A stretch of DNA of 64,000 bases, from contig JAQPZY010001412.1 of NCBI GenBank assembly GCA_029931535.1, forward strand, positions 930,001 to 994,000, read 5' to 3'. The notes below the pieces were generated by a model. It ran no database searches. It was not told the DNA's origin and saw nothing but the letters and a program-made list of their open reading frames with translations. The position numbers were made by a program, and so were the translations under genes. Origin of the DNA: Margaritifera margaritifera (Eukaryota > Mollusca > Bivalvia > Unionida > Margaritiferidae). Position 1 is the first letter of the stretch, and the number at the start of each line of letters is the position of its first letter. Below are positions 57,441 through 64,000 of the stretch, piece after piece.

Positions 57441-59290
57441 AATTAATTTATGTGTGTGTGTTTTCAGGATCGTATTAAAATGTCTCGAAATAATGTTCTT
57501 TTTCAGTCATTTAAAACGGCATAAAAAAGAAGTGTAGAGAATGCGTTGCGCTTTACACATTGTCTTTAGACCTTTTAAAGAAGCCAACCTGACATCCATC
57601 GACAACTGAAACTTTTATTGTGAATAATTCGCAATGTTTGTTTAATCCTTTTTAAAGCTAGCATGATTTCAGATTTATATTACATTCTACCATTTCTATG
57701 GTTACTTAAAAACACAGCTACATCATATACTGAGTCAACATGTCATGTGTTATATTCAACCTTGTGTTACATTAATTATATCTGTCTTTGCTGAATCATT
57801 GTAGATTGACTTGCTAAAGTTTACGAGATATTCGAGTTGTGCTACAGATTTAGCAAAACTACAAAGTTGTATATTTACTCACAAAAAATACGTAATGTAT
57901 TCCTTCATAAAACCGTACTGTTTTAAAAACATCTTGCTATCGGGCTTGATACGGCTTATCTCAATGTTATCACTATCAATTGTGATCTTGTATATTATTT
58001 TTTAAAATAACAAGCTTAGACCACAATTTTATTCCATCCGAACTTGTAAACAAATATACTTTATCTCTTGATACTGAGATTATTGCTTGTTTTATTAAAC
58101 ATATGAACTATTTATATCACCTCTTCGAACACTGTTGAATTGATCACAGTATTGATTTGTGCCATTATTTATGTTGATAAAAGAATTATAATTATTTTGC
58201 ACTCTACTCAATGTTCAATCAAGGGTTTAGAGTGTGGTCATTGTTTGTTTGAAACAAGAATTGTTCCTTTCAGAATGTTGAAACTGTATTTTAATTGACT
58301 GTTTCAGGAGGTACGATGGTACCTTTCTAAGACCAGTTAAAATTGTTTATTAAATACAACAGCCTTATCTCGTGGATGAAACTAAAATTGACCATTTTTT
58401 ACATTTGAAAGTGTGTTGGGGGTGATTCTGGTAAGACTCTTAGTCAATGCCACTATTGACCCGTGGGTACTTATTTTACATATAGGTAGACTGAAACGTT
58501 TTAAGATAATTAGAGTTTGCGTCACAGATCAGAGTAATTACTAATTTTCTTTTCATTTAAATTTTTTTCTAGTTTATCTCTGAATTAATAGTTTTTGCTT
58601 TGTGATGCATTAGATCTCGTTGATGCATTGCTAGTCTTATGTTACTATTCATACACAGTTTATCATTGAGTTTTATGTGATATGAAAATATTGCATGCTG
58701 AAGTTATACCTGATATAAGGATTGCACAAGTTTCGTTTTTATATGATGCGCACTAGTAGGTCAGAAAAGCTAAATCAGCCATTACGGAATAGTTGTCCCG
58801 ATGAAAAGGTGGTTTGACTGATTTCGTGGTTACAAGGGATACCTTGATAGCTCTGAGTAGATCAAGACAATTTCTTGAGTTTTAAATTATTCTTCTTGGT
58901 TCTGTAATAATGTTAGCAAAACCAAACCTAGATAGAATGCGTTTAGATATTTTGATTCTCGTACGGTAAGCATGTCATGGTTGAAGTCACCAAATATGAC
59001 AAAAAATATGCGTGAGAGTCCTATACCTTTCCAACATTTTTTTCCCATTTTTCCCATTAAATAGTATGTGAACGGTGACTTCCATAAAACAGACCAATTA
59101 AGAATCTGCGCTTTAATGCAGTAAATTTTATCCAGATAGTTTCCATTTCATGATGTTCAAGACCATTGTTTTAAAAAAGTTAGATATTGATTTTTAGCAT
59201 ATATTCGTGATCTACTACTATGATACGTATGTTCGATGTTTACGTATAGATGTTGTTGAAAGCCTGGCAGGGTTGAATTGTGATTATTTT
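57441..59290. other. AT-rich spacer
   Basis: Open frames at 57352-57537 and 57811-58005 have no motif. No repeat or element end was recognised. Confidence 0.5.
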
Positions 59291-59295
59291 TCTTG

Positions 59296-59405
<110 letters not shown>

Positions 59406-60500
59406 AGAGAGCGTGCTCGATGCGAATTGTTTGTCTGAGCAATCTCTGTATTGAACCGTTCCTCAATCAAACAACACATTCTTACATTACTACGGTATAC
59501 ATGTACTCACATATTTTACATTTTTTAGCAATATCAATACCCTAGAAAAGCCCTTCTCGGGCCAGGACGTCTCGGAAAATTTCGCTCCTAGAGATAAGAA
59601 TATATATTGAAAAAATCCCCATCCTAGACCTCAATGATGTTTACTATTTTCAAGGCCAATGTAGTTACGTTTTCTATTGATCATTAGTTTGTAATTCATT
59701 TTAACCATTATTGAACAATACTGATCCGAGTAGATTTCTAGAGCAAAAACATGAACTTACTGAGACCTTAGTTAATATAATATTTTAATACTTTTCATCG
59801 CCTTGTGTAACGAAAAATTCGACTTTGTTTCGATGTAAGTCAGTTGAGAAGCTAATCAAAGAATAGAGCAGAAAAAATAACTTTGAACGACATGAAATAT
59901 TGAAAAGGTCGCCATGTTTGTAAATATTTTATATGTTATATATCGTATCAACTAGAACACAGAGCTTAGAATTGTGGGCATCTTCAGACATTTTATAGCC
60001 AGAAAAGATCTTTTTTCACGAAATATATTTGTAGTCTTCATTTCATTGTAGAGCATTTTGTCTTGGGCTTTATGTGTCTCGTGCCCGTGATTGGATCTAA
60101 AAGTTCTGCCTCCAGATGCATTTTATAAATGTAAATATTTTTCCTGACTTTACTTCTTTCAGAATATATTAAACATTGTTTGCTCGCTCTCTAATTTATA
60201 CACGAGTTCCTAGGGTCTAGGATATATCTGCCTTTTTCACGATTATTCATCTCAAACAGATTTGTTTAATGTTTAGGGCACTGTCCTTAACTGTAAGCTA
60301 CCTTCAAACGCATAATTAGCGATATATGCGATATTCATACTTATAGGACAGGAGAAATGTTAGATCCATAAAAAGCATGCAATCTGGTTATGTTTATTTT
60401 GTACGTGACATTTCCGATGTGATAAAATAACACCAGTATTTCCATATTTTCTAGCTTTTTAGAAACAATTATTCATATTAAATCAATTATTTTGTTGGTA
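59406..60500. other. AT-rich spacer
   Basis: No gene or element was recognised. Confidence 0.5.
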
Positions 60501-60505
60501 AATTT

Positions 60506-60645
60506 TGATGCTACCAAACAATCTCACGTTATGTACGTGCATCTTTTATGCTACCAAACAATCTCACGTTATGTACGTGCATCTCTGATGCTACCAAACA
60601 ATCTCACGTTATGTACGTGCATCTCTGATACTACCAAACAAACAC
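60506..60645. repeat. 40-bp tandem repeat, about 3.5 copies
   Basis: ATGCTACCAAACAATCTCAC plus GTTATGTACGTGCATCT starts at 60508, 60548 and 60588, with a partial copy from 60628. Confidence 0.95.
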
Positions 60646-60789
60646 AAAATACTTTTTGCGTACTTTGTATGTATTATATTTTATTTCATGGTAACATCGC
60701 TAATCAGTATTGGTTTCAGCGAAAAGCAATTTTTTTTTTATTTGGTGCTTATATTACATTTTAATTTTTTTTTGTTGTAGATAACTATC

Positions 60790-61650
60790 ATTTTCTTATT
60801 ATTTAGTATGTAAATTAGTAAGTATTGATTTATCATTTTCTTATTATTTAGTATGTAAATTAGTAAGTATTGATTTATGACTTTCTTATTATTTAGTATG
60901 TAAATCAGTAAATATTGATTTATGACTTTCTTATTATTTAGTATGTAAATTAGTAAGTATTGATTTATGACTTTCTTATTATTTAGTATGTAAATTAGTA
61001 AGTATTGATTTATCATTTTCTTATTATTTAGTATGTAAATTAGTAAGTATTGATTTATGACTTTCTTATTATTTAGTATGTAAATCAGTAAATATTGATT
61101 TATGACTTTCTTATTATTTAGTATGTAAATTAGTAAGTATTGATTTATGACTTTCTTATTATTTAGTATGTAAATTAGTAAGTATTGATTTATCATTTTC
61201 TTATTATTTAGTATGTAAATTAGTAAGTATTGATTTATGACTTTCTTATTATTTAGTATGTAAATCAGTAAATATTGATTTATGACTTTCTTATTATTTA
61301 GTATGTATATTAGTAAGTATTGATTTAAGACTTTTTTATTATTTAGTGTGTATATTAGTAAGTATTGATTTATGACTTTCTTATTATTTAGTATGTAAAT
61401 TAGTAAGTATTGATTTATGATTTTCTTATTATTTAATATGTAAATTAGTAAGTATTGATTTATGACTTTCTTATTATTTAGTATGTAAATTAGTAAATAT
61501 TGATTTTTGACTTTCTTATTATTTAGTATGTATATTAGTAAGTATTGATTTATGACTTTCTTATTATTTAGTATGTAAATTAGTAAGTATTGATTATGAC
61601 TTTCTTATTATTTAGTATGTAAATTAGTAAGTATTGATTTATGACTTCGC
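60790..61650. repeat. 45-bp satellite array with 180-bp higher-order period
   Basis: About 19 copies of a 45-bp unit (TTCTTATTATTTAGTATG, then TAAATTAGTAAGTATTGATT). Unit variants (CATTTTC or GACTTTC start, TTAGTAAGT or TCAGTAAAT end) recur in the same order every four units between about 60840 and 61260, so the array also has a 180-bp period. The right third has lost this order. The minus-strand 152-codon frame is a repeat product. Confidence 0.9.
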
Positions 61651-64000
61651 TTTTAGAGAATATGAAATGCAGATAAATAATTGATCTCATAACAATACTA
61701 TATCCATATATTTAAATGTTAATAGTACGAAGTTATCACTATACTGTATTAAGAAGATGCATCCATGTTATCAGATGTCAAAATAAGGTCTTATAATCAA
61801 TGCTTGGCGATTGGAAGAAAACAACTGAAAATAATTCCATGCTTGGACAATGTCAAAAAAGAAAACAACTGAAAATAACTACATGCTTGGACAATGTCAA
61901 AAAAGAAGAATGACATGCAGTTAAAAAAGCATTTGTATATTCTGTGTTGTCAAAGATCAATGCTAATATATAAGCACAATTTTATGATGTCAGAATAATA
62001 TGAAAATGTGGATGTAACATATTCATAACTAAGCTTACTTAAGTTTACTGCGTTGAATTTTTGAACACGCCTTAAGAGTAAACGATATAGTGCATTATGT
62101 GATTTATTGTTTTGTATATAAACCGAATAGAACATGGTTTAATATTCCAAAGTATATCCCTAATGTGGACGGTATTTTTAATTTCATAAATATATTAAAA
62201 TATCTTTACAGTCATTCACAGAGAAAATCTTCAACATTGGCTCCAATTATATGCTTGAAATGTACAAATGATGTATTGCTACAATATACGAAAGAACATG
62301 TTTCTCGCAAACGAATTCACTGATTGATATGGCTTTAAACACGACACGAGGTATCCGTTTCGTCATTTTTCTTTTGTACAAGATAATGAAAGCTAAGTCC
62401 TTGCCAAATAAATGACAATATAATGTCTATGCGGATTAGTAGACGCACAACTCTTTCTAAAGACGTTTCTGAGTGGAAAAAGAGCACGACGTGGTGTCAT
62501 TAATGTAGAATGACAGCTATCTTCGTTACCCGCTTTTGCTTATCCTTGTATCACGTGTTATATTTTATGAAAAACCGAGCCTTTACTTTCTTGCAATGTT
62601 ACAGTGGTTTAAAAATGTGTTTTTCCTCTCATGTTCTAGGCAACGCATTCAGAATTAATAATAATTTCAAAATGACAGATAACGTATTTGGTGGTGATGA
62701 GCGAAATGTCGCGTGCAATAAAATAATTGACAGATATAGCAATCTGGTTAGGATAGCGAATATATCCCAGAAGAAATGAAATAAAAGTAATCGAATAGTA
62801 TTCCTATTATTCTTACGTAGTTGTCAAAGAAAGATCTAGCGAAAGAGCTAGCGAAAGCGCTATGCTGCAAAGGTCCAATGCACAAATTCGTTCAAGCTGG
62901 ACAAACATAAACAATCTTGCAAAATATGGATTGCTATCCTATCTGAATCTTAGATTCTCAGGAGATGTAAAAGTGATGTAAGATAATTTCAAGACTGTCA
63001 ACCATAAACAAAAATATATCTTATGGAAAGAAACACCATATTGCTATATTTCTATCGTAAAAGAAAAATGTCAGTAGATGCAGTTTTATGTATACAGTCA
63101 GTAGGCCATTTAGATAAGGCTTTTTCGTATTGATTTTTCTAAAAGTTACTTCCGTCTCTAATATCTTTGGTAATCATTACTTCATCTAGAATAATTTAAC
63201 TACTAGTTTGGGACGATATTTGCATTAATGCGTGCTTTTCTATCTTATAACAGACGGAACTTCCTGTAATTTTTCTTTCAGCGATTGAGGCAAGTTACTG
63301 ATATTGTAATTACTGATCATCAGTTGTTAGGTTATATTATGTCAAAGACATTAGATAGCGCTGGCAAATGAACTTTGACCTGTAAAATAATAACAAATGT
63401 TATTTTCTAATGGCGTTGGTTACGTGTGGATAGTACAAGAAATTGTCGCTGTAAAGTATGTTCTAGTAATATTCAAACAACGTCAAATATAATTTTCCTT
63501 TGAAACGTAGTCTAATTAAATATCTGATTCTGTGAGTATATGTATATATTGGGTAGGTATGTACGATAAACTTGATTAATTACATTTACATCAATTAGCC
63601 TGTTTAGCTTAACTCCCTTGTGTCCCCCAGCTAGTGGATGTTACGACCAGGGGTTTGAATATGTAATAAAAGAAAGAAAGACTCCAACAAAGCTTTCTCA
63701 ATTTCCAAAAAAAAATTTATTTTCCTAAAATATAAAATATTTAAAACAAAGTGAAAGAATTAAAAATTATTTACAGTGTAGAAATTCCTTAATTAATCCT
63801 AAATTGTTCTATTGAATTCACTAATCCGGAAACTGTCCAAAAGTATTCTGAATGAAGACACTAATGTGCTTATGTGTCAACAAGAATCACAGTTCTAAAT
63901 CCAAATGTTATTAATTCCAGGTAAATTTCTATGAACGTAGAATATCACAAAAGTTCTTGAAATGATTCCGATAATTCCGACGGAGTTGAATAATGTTCAG
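61651..64000. other. AT-rich spacer
   Basis: Contains a 45-bp near-perfect duplication at 61816-61908 (both copies have ACATGCTTGGACAATG or a one-base variant). Frames at 62090-62323 and 62510-62779 have no recognisable motif. No other element was recognised. Confidence 0.5.

Noticed and set aside
60738..61196. 152-codon minus-strand open frame
   Set aside because: It is wholly made of the 45-bp satellite unit, whose length is a multiple of three. Repeat product, not a gene.

Overview
The window looks like gene-poor nuclear DNA from an invertebrate animal. It is AT-rich, crowded with long microsatellites such as (AT)n, (CT)n, (ATT)n and (TATC)n, and full of decayed mobile elements. I could not identify any intact host gene. 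A mollusc, perhaps a cephalopod, would fit the element mix and the microsatellites, but this is inference and no marker gene proves it.

Layout. Bases 1-3850 and about 7560-14270 are two GC-richer islands carrying broken virus-like genes. The second island contains the N-terminal half of a protein-primed family B DNA polymerase, a candidate major capsid protein, and a fibre-like gene with phage-tail-fibre style repeats. I read both islands as remains of a Polinton/Maverick (adintovirus-like) element. They are split by AT-rich DNA holding an (AT)n block, a variable-length satellite (4870-5990) and, at its right edge, a tRNA-derived SINE. From 14.3 to 25.5 kb the sequence is mostly AT-rich spacer, with SINE pieces, a hAT-type MITE with an intact 8-bp target duplication (20931-21113), and a Tc1-like transposase relic with a triplicated segment (22445-23060). 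From 25.5 to 29.65 kb on the minus strand lies a degraded Ty3/Gypsy element in the order Gag, protease, integrase, reverse transcriptase, which is the Gmr1-type order. LINE fragments follow at 29.98-31.05 kb (reverse transcriptase) and 32.37-33.18 kb (ORF1-like).

Further right, 36826-37090 is a second MITE with a perfect 8-bp duplication. The stretch 42348-44746 is a 2.4-kb DNA transposon with about 115-bp terminal inverted repeats. Its broken two-exon gene encodes a DDE-like protein, and the element may sit inside an older exon coding a Pro-Asp-Thr repeat. Next come a 65-bp minisatellite (46866-47390), a mariner transposase relic with an in-frame 75-bp duplication (49590-50420), and a second, AT-rich Polinton relic (about 52340-57440). 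That relic has an integrase that has lost catalytic residues. The end of the window has a (TATC)n block, a 40-bp repeat and a 45-bp repeat array with 180-bp higher-order periodicity (60790-61650).

All recognisable coding sequences belong to mobile or virus-derived elements, and all but perhaps one small open frame (3389-3694) carry stops, frameshifts or lost catalytic residues. Identifications rest on motif recognition by eye, without database searches.
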